This document shows positions 1-7,780 of a stretch of 16,793 nt of DNA, one piece after another. Source of the DNA: CAZMVY01 sp964569765 (GTDB taxonomy: Bacteria > Planctomycetota > Phycisphaerae > UBA1845 > PWPN01). Where the stretch lies: NCBI GenBank assembly GCA_964569765.1, contig CAZMVY010000099.1:1-16793 (forward strand). Reading direction: 5' to 3'. The notes under the pieces were generated by a model. It did no database searches and was not told the DNA's origin. It worked only from the letters and a program-made list of their open reading frames with translations. The position numbers were made by a program, and so were the translations under genes. The number at the start of each line of letters is the position of its first letter. Positions within the stretch are counted from its first letter, which is position 1.

Positions 1-576
1 CCGTGCGGCCGCCATCGCCTCGGCACATTTCGCCTGGAAGGCGGCATCCCCGACGGAGAGGGCCTCATCCACGATCATGATCTCGCCGTCGAGGTGGGCG
101 GCCACGGCGAACGCGAGGCGCATCTGCATCCCCGTGCTGTAGTGCTTGATAGGGGTGTCGAGGAACGGTTCCACCTCGGCGAAAGCGACGATCTCGTCGA
201 ACTTGCGGCGGATTTCGGCGCGCGTCATGCCGAGCAGGGCGCCGTTGAGATAGACGTTCTCGCGTCCGGTGAGGTCCGGGTGAAAGCCGGTGCCGACCTC
301 CAGCAGGCTGATCACGCGGCCCCGCATCCGGGCGCGGCCCGTCGTGGGCCAGGTAACGCCGCTGAGGATCTTGAGAAGCGTGCTCTTGCCGGCCCCGTTG
401 CGGCCGAGGATCCCCACGACCTCGCCGGCGGCCACCTCGAACGATACGTCGCGCAGTGCCCACAGGTCGCGGAACCCGAGACCCGGAACCCGAAACCCGG
501 ACCGCGCTTGCGACCGCGGCGCGCGGATGCGGTACCGCTTGGAAAGGCCCTCCACCAGTATCGCCGTGTGGCTCAC
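1..576 (-). CDS. ABC transporter ATP-binding protein, polysaccharide export (Wzt/TagH type), partial
   Basis: This is the nucleotide-binding subunit of an ABC-2 exporter that would power movement of a lipid-linked polysaccharide across the inner membrane. The frame is open from a GTG at 574-576 to the window edge, giving 192 codons, with the 3' end missing. Visible motifs are Walker A GRNGAGKST, an ABC signature read as YSTGMQMRLAFA and Walker B IMIVDEAL followed by SVGD. The YSTGM signature and the phrase WALRDVSFEV before Walker A are characteristic of the Wzt/TagH polysaccharide exporters. The permease gene ends 16 bases upstream, so the two form a pair. Residues about 24-34 (GFRVPGLGFR) come from a low-complexity repeat inserted before Walker A, where homologues vary. 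Whether a C-terminal glycan-binding domain follows, as in some Wzt proteins, cannot be seen. Confidence 0.93.
   Translation of the reverse strand, partial: MSHTAILVEGLSKRYRIRAPRSQARSGFRVPGLGFRDLWALRDVSFEVAAGEVVGILGRNGAGKSTLLKILSGVTWPTTGRARMRGRVISLLEVGTGFHPDLTGRENVYLNGALLGMTRAEIRRKFDEIVAFAEVEPFLDTPIKHYSTGMQMRLAFAVAAHLDGEIMIVDEALSVGDAAFQAKCAEAMAAAR
475..506 (-). repeat. Low-complexity GGGTTCCGGGTTT-type repeat inside the ABC ATPase gene
   Basis: On the plus strand the stretch runs as tandem degenerate units of the form CGGAACCCGA/CGAAACCCGGA. On the coding strand it is translated as GFRVPGLGFR. A diverged relative lies at 4076-4118 inside the Wzc-like gene and is translated as VQVSGFGFRG. Both copies are in-frame and sit in variable linkers. 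Confidence 0.7.
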
Positions 577-592
577 GGATTACCCGCTCCGC

Positions 593-1582
593 TCAGAGGA
601 CATCCGCCAAAGCCCGCTCCGTCCGTCGGAACCAGGCCCCACCGATCACGAGAAAGAGCGCGGCCCACGCGGCCGCCGCCGCCAGGGCCGGCCAGTCGGG
701 ACTCACACCCAGAAAGACCCACCGGAACCCGCTGATGACGCCGCTCATCGGATTGCATCGGACGAGGATCTGATAGCGATCTGGCACCATGGACGGGGGA
801 TAGAGCACCGGGGTCAGGAACATCCACATCTGCAGCGCGAAGCTCGTGCCGTGCATGACATCGCGAAGCCAGCAGTTGATATTCGCCAGGACCAGGCCGA
901 TGCCCAGGCTCATCGCGCCGGCCAGAAGAATCATGAAGGGGACAAGCAGCAGGTTGGCCGAGGGAGCGAAGTTGTACTTGACCATCATCCCGACCAGGAC
1001 GAGGGTGGCCGCAGCGAACTCGACGAGGCTGGACACGACGGCGGCCAGCGGGATGGCGAGGCGCGGGAAATACACCTTGCGGATGACGCCGCCGTTGGCC
1101 ACGAGGCTGCTCGCCGACCGCTGAATGGCGGCCGCGATGAACTGCCAGGACAGCAGGCCCGTCATAACAAACAGCGGATAGGGAACCTCGCCGGATCGAA
1201 TCTTGACGAGGCGACCGAAGACGACGGCGTACACCAGCGTCGCAGCGAGCGGCTGGAGCAGCGCCCACAGAACGCCCAGTGTGGTCTGATGATAGCGGGC
1301 CTGAATGTCGCGCCAGGCCAGATAGCCGACGATCTCTCGCCGCTGCCAGAGGTCCCCGAGCGTGCGCCGCCAGGGCCGCAACGCGGGCGAGATTTCCACG
1401 ACTCCGGCCTCCGGCGGCCGGCAGCCGGGGCGCGGGAGGGCGGGCATCTTGCCCGCCTCCCGGGGACCGGACCCGGGGGCCGGATCGCTGGCGACGGGTC
1501 GGCGCGGCGATGTCGTCTCGCCGACGGCGATTTCGCCTGATTCGAGTTCCGTGTCCGTGTTGGGAGTCGAAAGGGCAGTCAT
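593..1582 (-). CDS. ABC-2 type polysaccharide export permease (Wzm type)
   Basis: This is the membrane subunit of the exporter whose ATPase follows 16 bases downstream. The protein has 329 residues from an ATG at 1580-1582. After an unusual 60-residue extension, the conserved core begins with LRPWRRTLGDLWQRREIVGYLAWRDIQ split around the WRDIQARYHQTTLGVLW motif typical of ABC2_membrane exporters. Six hydrophobic segments follow: VLWALLQPLAATLVYAVVF, PLFVMTGLLSWQFIAAAI, the AAVVSSLVEFAAATLVLV region, LLLVPFMILLAGAMSLGIGL, the FALQMWMFLTPVLYPP region, and the C-terminal AALFLVIGGAWF. The frame stays open upstream to 1879, but that extension is Arg/Ala/Pro-rich repeat-derived sequence, so I prefer 1582. 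No strong ribosome binding site decides this; a start nearer the core is possible. Residues about 40-50 (REAGKMPALPR) are encoded by a palindromic repeat. Confidence 0.92.
   Translation of the reverse strand: MTALSTPNTDTELESGEIAVGETTSPRRPVASDPAPGSGPREAGKMPALPRPGCRPPEAGVVEISPALRPWRRTLGDLWQRREIVGYLAWRDIQARYHQTTLGVLWALLQPLAATLVYAVVFGRLVKIRSGEVPYPLFVMTGLLSWQFIAAAIQRSASSLVANGGVIRKVYFPRLAIPLAAVVSSLVEFAAATLVLVGMMVKYNFAPSANLLLVPFMILLAGAMSLGIGLVLANINCWLRDVMHGTSFALQMWMFLTPVLYPPSMVPDRYQILVRCNPMSGVISGFRWVFLGVSPDWPALAAAAAWAALFLVIGGAWFRRTERALADVL
1434..1461. repeat. Palindromic element translated in-frame in the permease gene
   Basis: The inverted repeat has arms GGGAGG-CGGGCA and TGCCCG-CCTCCC around a TCT loop, with one unpaired G at 1440. 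It is read through as the peptide REAGKMPALPR in the N-terminal extension of the permease, before the conserved ABC-2 core. It behaves like an intragenic REP-type palindrome. Confidence 0.8.
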
Positions 1583-1898
1583 CCGTGCGCGGCGGCTCTC
1601 AAGCCGCGTTCCTTCCTGCTGTGCTCCGTGTGCCGACGCTCCGTAAGCCGTGCCGCCGATGCCTGCACTCCGTGCCCGTGGGTGCGGCGCACCCGCAGGC
1701 GCAGCGCATCCATGCCGGAGGCAGGCGCTCCTTGCGAGGCCCGCTCGACGCCGGGTGTCTCTCGTGTCCGCCTTCCGCCGCCGCGACATCCGCCGGGGCG
1801 GCCGTCTCGCTCTTGCCCGGCCGCTTCGCGGGCCGGCGGGCCTTGCGGGCACGCCGGGACCGGCGGATCGGGCTCCCAAAACGCGCCGGCCGGGCCCC
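1583..1898. other. Intergenic stretch with palindromes between Wza-like and permease genes
   Basis: This is a gap of 316 bases with no convincing gene, although the permease frame remains open through most of it. It holds a hairpin at 1592-1607 (GCGGCT/AGCCGC) just before the permease start, and another at 1680-1694 (GGGTGC/GCACCC). Both look like repeat-derived palindromes. Neither is followed by a T-run on the minus strand, so neither reads as a factor-independent terminator. The minus-strand genes on both sides can be co-transcribed through it. Confidence 0.5.
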
Positions 1899-3104
1899 TC
1901 ACGGCCCGAGCACGGGCGAGGTAATCCGATTCGTCGCCTTCAGCGCCACATTGGACAGAATCAGCCTGCGGATGCTGTAGGCGTCGTGATTCCCGCCGCT
2001 CACGTTGACGGCGGTGGGAACAAACTGGCTGATCGGGTCGTACACGGCCGTCATCCCGGCCTGGAAGACCAGGGCACGCCGCAGGAACTCTTCGGTGCGT
2101 GTCTGAGCCGTGTGCGGAATCTCAATGACGTCGCCGGGGCGAAGGTCTACGTCGGGCTCCTTGCCATCCACCAGGTTCTTCCACTTGAAGACGACCAGGG
2201 CGTTACGCCCGTCGCGCAGGCGACGTGTGAGTACCACCTTGTCCGCATCGAATTCGGTCGGCGGACCGCCCGCCGCGGCGATCGCCTGAAGCAGGCGCAG
2301 GCCGGTCTCGGGAATGGGGTAGATGTTCCCGCCGACCAGTCCGCCGGTGCGGTTGTGGGCCGTGAGGCCGTGGATGTAGACCACCGGCGGTGGGACGGCG
2401 CGGGCAATGACGATGTCGCCCTCGTTGAGCGGTGGCCGGGCCATCAGACGCACCACCTCGCTGGTCTGGGTCAGGTCGAAGGACTCGAGCTTGTTCGGAT
2501 CGCTGGCGGGCTGAATGTACACCTGCTGCGGGGCGCCGCCGATGCCCCCCTCGGCCCGGGCGAGCGACTGCAGGACTGTCCGCTCGTTCCGCCGCAACGC
2601 GACGTCACGTGCCCCGGCCGGTCCGGCGATCACCAGGACATGCGTCAGGTGGTACTGCTTCACGTCCACCAGGACGCGAGGCTTGAGGATGTAGCGGGGC
2701 GAATAGGCCGCCGTGATGATCCGCTCGACCTGGGCGAGCGTCTGCCCGTCCACCGCGAGGGGCCCGACCATCGGCAGGACGATCCGGCCTTCCTCGGAGA
2801 CGCGGGCCGGCAGCACGGTCGGGGTATCGAGGGAATCCAGACCATAGATGGTGATTTCCAGGACGTCCGACGGACCGACCGTGTACGCGGCCGTGGTAAC
2901 GGCCGGCCGGGTGGTGATCGCCGCGGCGGGGCGGGATGTCGCCCGCATGGCCGCATCTTCCTCTTCCATCACCTGCAGAAACTCGCCGATCGGCATGCCC
3001 GGGTAGCTCGGCGCGTTGCACGCGCACGCAAGCAGGGCGATGAGCAGAGGCATCTGCCGCATCACAGGCCGAATCGCACATCCGTGTGTCGTTCTCGCCT
3101 GCAT
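1899..3104 (-). CDS. Wza-like polysaccharide export outer-membrane lipoprotein
   Basis: This predicted outer-membrane lipoprotein forms the export channel for extracellular or capsular polysaccharide. The protein has 401 residues from an ATG at 3102-3104, 14 bases after the stop of the Wzc-like gene, with a GAGAG stretch upstream; an internal ATG at 3060-3062 is the alternative start. The N-terminus carries a signal peptide ending in LLAC (Cys27), a fair lipobox. A Poly_export domain occupies about residues 74-150, from TVGPSDVLEITIYGLD through GRIVLPMVGPLAVDG to KPRVLVDV. SLBB-like domains follow from about 153, with AHNRTGGLVGGNIYPIPETGLRLLQAIAAAGG split across residues 249-280 and LRPGDVIEIP at 331-340. 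Its immediate partner upstream is a Wzc-like copolymerase, the usual pairing. The frame also stays open upstream to 4010, but that part is antisense to the Wzc-like gene and is discarded. Confidence 0.93.
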   Translation of the reverse strand: MQARTTHGCAIRPVMRQMPLLIALLACACNAPSYPGMPIGEFLQVMEEEDAAMRATSRPAAAITTRPAVTTAAYTVGPSDVLEITIYGLDSLDTPTVLPARVSEEGRIVLPMVGPLAVDGQTLAQVERIITAAYSPRYILKPRVLVDVKQYHLTHVLVIAGPAGARDVALRRNERTVLQSLARAEGGIGGAPQQVYIQPASDPNKLESFDLTQTSEVVRLMARPPLNEGDIVIARAVPPPVVYIHGLTAHNRTGGLVGGNIYPIPETGLRLLQAIAAAGGPPTEFDADKVVLTRRLRDGRNALVVFKWKNLVDGKEPDVDLRPGDVIEIPHTAQTRTEEFLRRALVFQAGMTAVYDPISQFVPTAVNVSGGNHDAYSIRRLILSNVALKATNRITSPVLGP

Positions 3105-3118
3105 GGCACACACTCTCG

Positions 3119-5620
3119 TCAGGTAGAAGGCTCCTCGGTAGGGCACGCCATTGCGTGCCGATTCGGCTCCGGAGGCAGCTCGCTCTCGACGCGGCCGTCC
3201 GAGACCGCCTCCAGGTTGAGTTCCGGTTCCCCCTGCGCCCCGGTAGCGGGACTGAACCGCGCCCGGCGACGCTTCGGCGCGCGGGCAGCCGGTGCGTCCG
3301 ATCGCGCGGCTGGGCTCGCAAAGGCGTTCACAATGACCCCGAGGGCCGGCAAATGAAGCTGGCGGCAGACCGCGCGAGCCGCCCGCCACGAGGCGTTCGC
3401 CGCGGTCTCGACATAGATGACCGCGTCGGTCGCCTCGGCCAGGATCTCGACCTCTTCCTGCCGGGTCAGCGACGGCGCGTCGATCAGCACAAGGTCGTAT
3501 TCCCCTGCGCTCCGACGGACGAACTCGCCGAAGGCAGCCGACTCGATGACCTCCCTCGGTCGCGCCGGCCTGGGCCACGCCGCGACGACCTGGAGCGTCT
3601 CGATCTGCGTCCGGACCGCGACGCGGCCGCCTTCGAGGGCGGCGATCGTGATCCCCTCCGTCCCCGTCGCCGGAGGTTCGCCGAGGCTCAGGATGTCGGA
3701 AAGCAGTACATGCTGCGAAGGATGCTCGAAGTTCGCGTCCACGAGAAGGACCCGTCGCCCGGTCTGCGCGATCGCCGTCGCTACGTTCGCCAGGACGACG
3801 GACTTGCCCTCCCTCGGCCCTGCGCTGGTGACGAGGATGCAACGCGCCTGGGCCCGCGCCGCAGCGCGCACGATCCGCTTGCCGAGACGCCGCAGCGCCT
3901 TGGCGGCCGCCGAGTCGCTCTCGCGCAGGACCCATGTCCCAAGGCCCCGCTGGGCGCCGCGACCGGCCCCGACGGGCAACGAAGAAACCCACCCCAGCAC
4001 GGGATCGCACGCGAATGCAACTCGCCGATCCGCTTCACGCATGTGCCCTGTCCGTCCGACGTGGCGGACGGAACCGCGGAACCCGAATCCCGAAACCTGG
4101 ACCCCGGGACCGGGCCCCCGCAGGTACATCAGGGCGAAGCCAATCAAGAGACCGATGCCGGTCGGCACGAGGAAAAGCCTCGGGCTCTGATCGCCGGTCG
4201 CAACCGGAGCGGCGTTCGGCGGCACCACGGTGGTGATCTTGATTCCAGCCATGGCGGCCGAGGCCGCTTCGAGGTTCAGATGATCGATACGCTCGCATAC
4301 AATGGCGAGCAGCTTGCTGCTGCGATCAACGACCTGCTGAAGGATCCTCGCCTGCAGCGCCGCCTCGCCGGCCGCGCCGGGGGTCAGGGCGGAGCGATGG
4401 GCGTCGATGGCCCGTTGGAGGCGCTCCTCCTCATCGCGGCAGTAGCGGAAGTACGCCTCGGCCACGCGGATGGACTGGCCGGCCTGCCGGCGTGCCCGTC
4501 GTTCAAGATCGGCCAGACGGGCCTTGGCAGCCTGAAGCTTCGGATGGTCAGGTCCCCATGCCTGTTCAAGCCGCCACACGTAGCGTGCTTCGGCGTCCAG
4601 ATCGATGATATCCGACGCCGGAGGCACATCAGCCGCCGACGGACCGTCGGCCGTGGCTCGGCCCGATGCAGGATGCATTGCGTCATTCCGCGTAAGGCCC
4701 TCGGCAGCCGGAACGAACGCCGCGTGCGGTCCGGCCGTCATGTCCGGCCAAGCCACATCGAATCCGGCACGGGAAATCCACAAGTCCAACGCAGCACCGT
4801 CGAAGGCGGTTTCCGCCGGTCGCGTGGTCGCTGCGGCGTCGTGCAGCCCGGGCGCGGCCATAGCCTGCAGGGTAGCGAGCCGCACCTCGGCTTCGATGCG
4901 GCGGATCTCGGCGCGGATTCGCGCATCCACGAGCGCCTTGAGCCGACCGTCGAGCACGAGCGAGTCACCCGCATTGAACGCGGTCGGATCGGCCTCCTGG
5001 AGCCGCCGGACCTCCGCTTGCTTCTCCTGGAGGCGGTCGAAAAGCAGCTTCCGCTGTTTTTCGAGGGCGGCGATCGACTCCGTGATCCGCCGGGAGCGCC
5101 AGCGCTCCGCGGTGAGCGCATACGCGGAGATAACGTTTTCCAGGACCTGTTCAGCGGCTTTTCGGTCGCCGCAGGTGTAGCGCAAATCCTGGATCTGGCC
5201 GGGCCCGGATTGCGGCGCGGACGTCTTGACTTCGAGTTGCGAAGCGATTCGAAGCGGCAGATCCGTTACGCCGGCGAAACAGGGCAGCGACTCAAGATTA
5301 CCAAGCTCGACGGCCAGACGGCTGACCTCGGTGCCCAGAAGAAGATCCGTCGGCGGCGATCCGACGGAAACCGCCTTGCTGCCCTGGACCCCGGGGGGCG
5401 CGTCGTTGCCGATCGCGTCAGTCGGCTCCACGTAGAGCCGCGCGGTGGCGGCATACTGCGGAGGAACGGTGAGGAGGCGGTAGAGGCCGACAGAGGCACC
5501 GAGGATCGTGCAGACAACGACAAGCGCCCGCTCCTGCGCAAAAAGCCGACGCAGCGGAGACAGGCTCCGCGGGTCGGCCGCTTTCTTGCGCACGCGGATG
5601 TTGTCGTTCGACTCGTTCAC
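3119..5620 (-). CDS. Wzc-like polysaccharide copolymerase with BY-kinase-type ATPase domain
   Basis: This inner-membrane protein would control chain length and couple to the Wza-like channel. It has 833 residues from a GTG at 5618-5620, with AAGG 8 bases upstream; a TTG at 5786-5788 would add 56 unconvincing residues. TM1 is near residues 33-50 and is followed by a Wzz-type region (PPQYAATARLYVEP). Long periplasmic helices follow, including EKQRKLLFDRLQEKQAEVRR, and a GNVR-like region contains WGPDHPKLQAAKARLADLERR over two segments. TM2 ends near 500. The cytoplasmic domain has Walker A AGPREGKS (600-607), Walker A' VLLVDAN (634-640) and Walker B DLVLIDAPS (709-717). An Ala/Pro-rich insertion fills about 260-345. 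The tail after GVIVNAF (771-777) has no tyrosine, so the usual BY-kinase phosphorylation cluster is absent. The final residues RHAMACPT are encoded by a mobile-type repeat. Confidence 0.93.
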   Translation of the reverse strand: MNESNDNIRVRKKAADPRSLSPLRRLFAQERALVVVCTILGASVGLYRLLTVPPQYAATARLYVEPTDAIGNDAPPGVQGSKAVSVGSPPTDLLLGTEVSRLAVELGNLESLPCFAGVTDLPLRIASQLEVKTSAPQSGPGQIQDLRYTCGDRKAAEQVLENVISAYALTAERWRSRRITESIAALEKQRKLLFDRLQEKQAEVRRLQEADPTAFNAGDSLVLDGRLKALVDARIRAEIRRIEAEVRLATLQAMAAPGLHDAAATTRPAETAFDGAALDLWISRAGFDVAWPDMTAGPHAAFVPAAEGLTRNDAMHPASGRATADGPSAADVPPASDIIDLDAEARYVWRLEQAWGPDHPKLQAAKARLADLERRARRQAGQSIRVAEAYFRYCRDEEERLQRAIDAHRSALTPGAAGEAALQARILQQVVDRSSKLLAIVCERIDHLNLEAASAAMAGIKITTVVPPNAAPVATGDQSPRLFLVPTGIGLLIGFALMYLRGPGPGVQVSGFGFRGSVRHVGRTGHMREADRRVAFACDPVLGWVSSLPVGAGRGAQRGLGTWVLRESDSAAAKALRRLGKRIVRAAARAQARCILVTSAGPREGKSVVLANVATAIAQTGRRVLLVDANFEHPSQHVLLSDILSLGEPPATGTEGITIAALEGGRVAVRTQIETLQVVAAWPRPARPREVIESAAFGEFVRRSAGEYDLVLIDAPSLTRQEEVEILAEATDAVIYVETAANASWRAARAVCRQLHLPALGVIVNAFASPAARSDAPAARAPKRRRARFSPATGAQGEPELNLEAVSDGRVESELPPEPNRHAMACPTEEPST
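3136..3165. repeat. 30-bp repeat, copy 1, with GGCACGC/GCGTGCC palindrome
   Basis: This copy is identical over 30 bases to 10406-10435. The core at 3142-3159 is GGCACGCCATTGCGTGCC, with 7-bp perfect arms and a CATT loop. It lies wholly inside the 3' end of the Wzc-like gene and encodes PNRHAMACPTE on the minus strand. A variant core occurs at 11976-11993. Confidence 0.92.
4076..4118 (-). repeat. Low-complexity GGGTTC-type repeat inside the Wzc-like gene
   Basis: This diverged relative of the 475-506 repeat is translated as GPGPGVQVSGFGFRG, immediately after the second membrane segment and before the ATPase domain. It is in-frame, so the linker tolerated the insertion. Confidence 0.65.
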
Positions 5621-6145
5621 TTCAGCAACCTTGGGGGCATCCTTGCCCGCAGTGTGTTGCCGTCTTTCCCCTGGTGCGTCGAATCCCTTCCCGGGGACAT
5701 ACCGATCCCATAATCGTCGCCCCCCGGGCGCCGCTTGAGGTTCAAAGAGGAAAACCCCCTCCGACGGGGTCGCGGACAAGACTCGCAAGCGTCCGAGAAC
5801 GTCGTAGCCGGCGCCGGCTCACTCCGCCGGCAGCCTCCGGAACGGCGCGATGCCAAGAAAACGCGAGCTTTTATCAGACGGCGACGTGCTGCCGTCGGAC
5901 CCGCCCAAGCCCTCGAAGCGAACGCCGTCCCGTGCGCCATGGGGTCTTTCCCCACCTCGCATATCGGCGTCGCGCCCGGCGACGCAGGCCCGCCGGCGAA
6001 CGCACAGAAGGGGTCTCTGACCCCGACTTCGACCCCCGACCGCCTCTCCCCAGTATGACCGTGCAAAGCGGACCTAATGGCGCGCATCGCACCGATCGAT
6101 ACAGCACGCGGGCGATCGTCCGCCTCATAAAGGCAGGTCCGCGCC
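5621..6145. promoter_or_regulatory. Divergent intergenic region between the two polysaccharide operons
   Basis: These 525 bases separate the minus-strand export operon from the plus-strand wecA-like operon, so promoters for both should lie here. I see no convincing -35/-10 pair. Hairpin-forming sequences are GGGGTC-TCT-GACCCC at 6010-6024 and TGGGG/CCCCA at 5940-5954. The AAGG (complement of 5629-5632) 8 bases before the GTG at 5620 and the AAAGGCAGG at 6129-6137 are the ribosome binding sites of the flanking genes. The rest shows nothing I can name. Leader lengths of this size leave room for RNA-level control. Confidence 0.45.
6129..6137 (+). promoter_or_regulatory. Ribosome binding site deciding the GTG start of the wecA-like gene
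   Basis: AAAGGCAGG lies 8 bases before the GTG at 6146 and supports that start over internal alternatives. Confidence 0.7.
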
Positions 6146-7657
6146 GTGAGCATCGGTCTCTGGATACCGGATGAAGTCGCCGCCGCGAGCTGGGCCCTTC
6201 CGCTGTCCGCGGGAACCGCCGCTCTCGTTGCACCATGGGGCCGACGGCTCGCATGGCGGGTCGGCGCGATCGATCACCCCGACGCGAGGAAGATCCATCG
6301 CCGCGCAACGCCTCGACTGGGGGGGCTGAGCGCCGCCGTGGCACTGCTCGTCTGCACCGGGCTTTGGTTCGCCGCTGACCCGACGGCAAGCGAGCAATAC
6401 CGTCGCTGCTGGGGACTCCTGCCCGGCGCAGCGATCATGCTGGCCATCGGCGTGCTGGACGATCTCTACCGCCTCGGCCCGCGGGTGAAGCTCATCTTTC
6501 AGATCGCGGCGGCGGGCATCATCTGGCTCGGCGGCGTGCGCGTGGAAGCGCTCGAAGGCCCGCTGATCCGACCCGTCCCGCTCGGCTGGCTCGGGCCGGT
6601 AATAACCGTCCTGTGGATCGTCGGGGTCACGAACGCGCTGAACTTTCTCGACGGCCTGGACGGACTGGCCGGCGGAACCGCGGCGCTGGCCTCGGCAAGC
6701 TTTCTGCTGATTGCCCCGCATGCCGAACAAACCTCGATGCTCGGCGTGCTCTGCGCGTCCCAGATCGGCGCGTGCGCCGTTCTCGTCGTGAACAACGTGC
6801 GATCGCCAAAGTCGTTTCTCGGGGATTCCGGCAGCCTTCTGCTGGGGGTACTGGTGGCCGTGACGGGAATCCTCGCCTCGCAGAACGCCCATACGGAGGG
6901 CACGCGGCTGTGCCTGCCGGGGATCGCCCTGGCAGTGCCGTTGGTCGACCTGACGGCGTGCGTAGCGCGGCGTGTGCTCTCGGGACGCTCCGTGTTTTCC
7001 GCGGACCGCGGCCACATTCACCACATGCTCCTCTCGTTCGGCTTCAGCGCGAATACGGCGGCCGCAATCCTCTGCATCGCCACCGCGGTGCTCGGCGCCC
7101 TGGCCGCTGCGGCCGCGCACACGCCGGCGTGGGTGGAGGCCGGCGCAATCGTCGCGATCCTCGGCGCCACGGGGATCGTCTACCGGTGGCTTGGGTACCT
7201 TTCCCTGCGGCTGTGGCTGTACCGCCGGCGCGCGAACCGAATCGTGCGGGCCGCCGGTTCCCGACCGACGCGCCGGCCGCTGAAGGATCCGCGGCCGAGC
7301 GGCCAGGCAGGCCCGGGCGGCGCGGATGATCTGCTTCCCGAAAGGCTGCAACTCGTGCTGAGCCGGATCCGCCGGGCGCGCCGCGTGCTGGGCATCGACT
7401 ACATCCGCGTGCAACGGGAAGCAAGCGGAGGGCCGCAGCAACATCCGAGCGACCCGATCCTCGAGTGGGGCACGAGGCCCGATAACGTCATAACTACGCG
7501 CCTCTGCGGAGATCGCCGATCCGCAAGCGAGGGCCTGACGGTCACCCTGGGCGAGCGGTGCACGCGGCGACCGGCCCGGCTTCACGCGAAGGAGGTGCTG
7601 ATGGCACCGCTCCTGGCGGACCTGGCGACGGCCCTCGACGGATCGCCCGCACCGTAG
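6146..7657 (+). CDS. WecA/MraY-family undecaprenyl-phosphate sugar-1-phosphate transferase
   Basis: This inner-membrane enzyme transfers a hexosamine-1-phosphate from a UDP-sugar (GlcNAc in WecA) to undecaprenyl phosphate, starting glycan assembly. The protein has 503 residues from a GTG with a good AAAGGCAGG site. Family motifs are in order: DHPDARKIH with RLGG (residues 43-60), the Mg-binding DD pair in GVLDDLYRLGPRVK (105-106), NALNFLDGLDGLAGG (163-177), FLGDSGS (224-230) and the HIHH motif (290-293). Hydrophobic segments alternate with these, as in an 11-helix MraY-like protein. WecA proteins are usually about 350-370 residues; here an extra cytosolic tail of about 150 residues follows the last helix and the RLWLYRRRAN stretch. 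That tail (LPERLQLVLSRIRRARRVLGIDYIRV and beyond) resembles a small extra domain I cannot name. The sugar specificity is not readable from sequence. Confidence 0.93.
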   Translation: MSIGLWIPDEVAAASWALPLSAGTAALVAPWGRRLAWRVGAIDHPDARKIHRRATPRLGGLSAAVALLVCTGLWFAADPTASEQYRRCWGLLPGAAIMLAIGVLDDLYRLGPRVKLIFQIAAAGIIWLGGVRVEALEGPLIRPVPLGWLGPVITVLWIVGVTNALNFLDGLDGLAGGTAALASASFLLIAPHAEQTSMLGVLCASQIGACAVLVVNNVRSPKSFLGDSGSLLLGVLVAVTGILASQNAHTEGTRLCLPGIALAVPLVDLTACVARRVLSGRSVFSADRGHIHHMLLSFGFSANTAAAILCIATAVLGALAAAAAHTPAWVEAGAIVAILGATGIVYRWLGYLSLRLWLYRRRANRIVRAAGSRPTRRPLKDPRPSGQAGPGGADDLLPERLQLVLSRIRRARRVLGIDYIRVQREASGGPQQHPSDPILEWGTRPDNVITTRLCGDRRSASEGLTVTLGERCTRRPARLHAKEVLMAPLLADLATALDGSPAP

Positions 7658-7660
7658 GCT

Positions 7661-7696
7661 CTGCGCCTGAGCAGCGGGAGGAACCCGCAAGCGCAG
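7661..7696 (+). other. Nested hairpin just after the wecA-like stop codon
   Basis: An outer stem CTGCGC (7661-7666) pairs with GCGCAG (7691-7696). An inner stem GCGGG (7674-7678) pairs with CCCGC (7684-7688). The structure starts three bases after the stop codon and lies upstream of the NusG-like gene. No T-run follows, so it is not a standard intrinsic terminator. It could be a processing site, a pause site or simply repeat-derived. Confidence 0.5.
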
Positions 7697-7767
7697 CGCA
7701 CCCGCCGTGGCACGGCACGGACGTAGCGTGCCTGCTCGCGCACCGAAGCGCGGACGACCACGTATGC

Positions 7768-7774
7768 AAAGGAG
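7768..7774 (+). promoter_or_regulatory. Ribosome binding site of the NusG-like gene
   Basis: AAAGGAG lies six bases before the GTG at 7781 and fixes this start. Confidence 0.85.
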
Positions 7775-7780
7775 TGCGAC

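Noticed and set aside
1583..1879. N-terminal extension of the permease
   Set aside because: It is Arg/Ala/Pro-rich, coincides with palindromic repeats, and shows no family similarity.
3105..4010. Upstream extension of the Wza-like frame
   Set aside because: The extension runs out of frame through the Wzc-like gene and is Arg-rich; the signal peptide and lipobox mark the true start near 3104 or 3062.
3086..5713. 875-codon plus-strand open frame
   Set aside because: It is antisense to the Wzc-like gene, is Arg/Gly/His-rich with no domain, and arises from high GC content.
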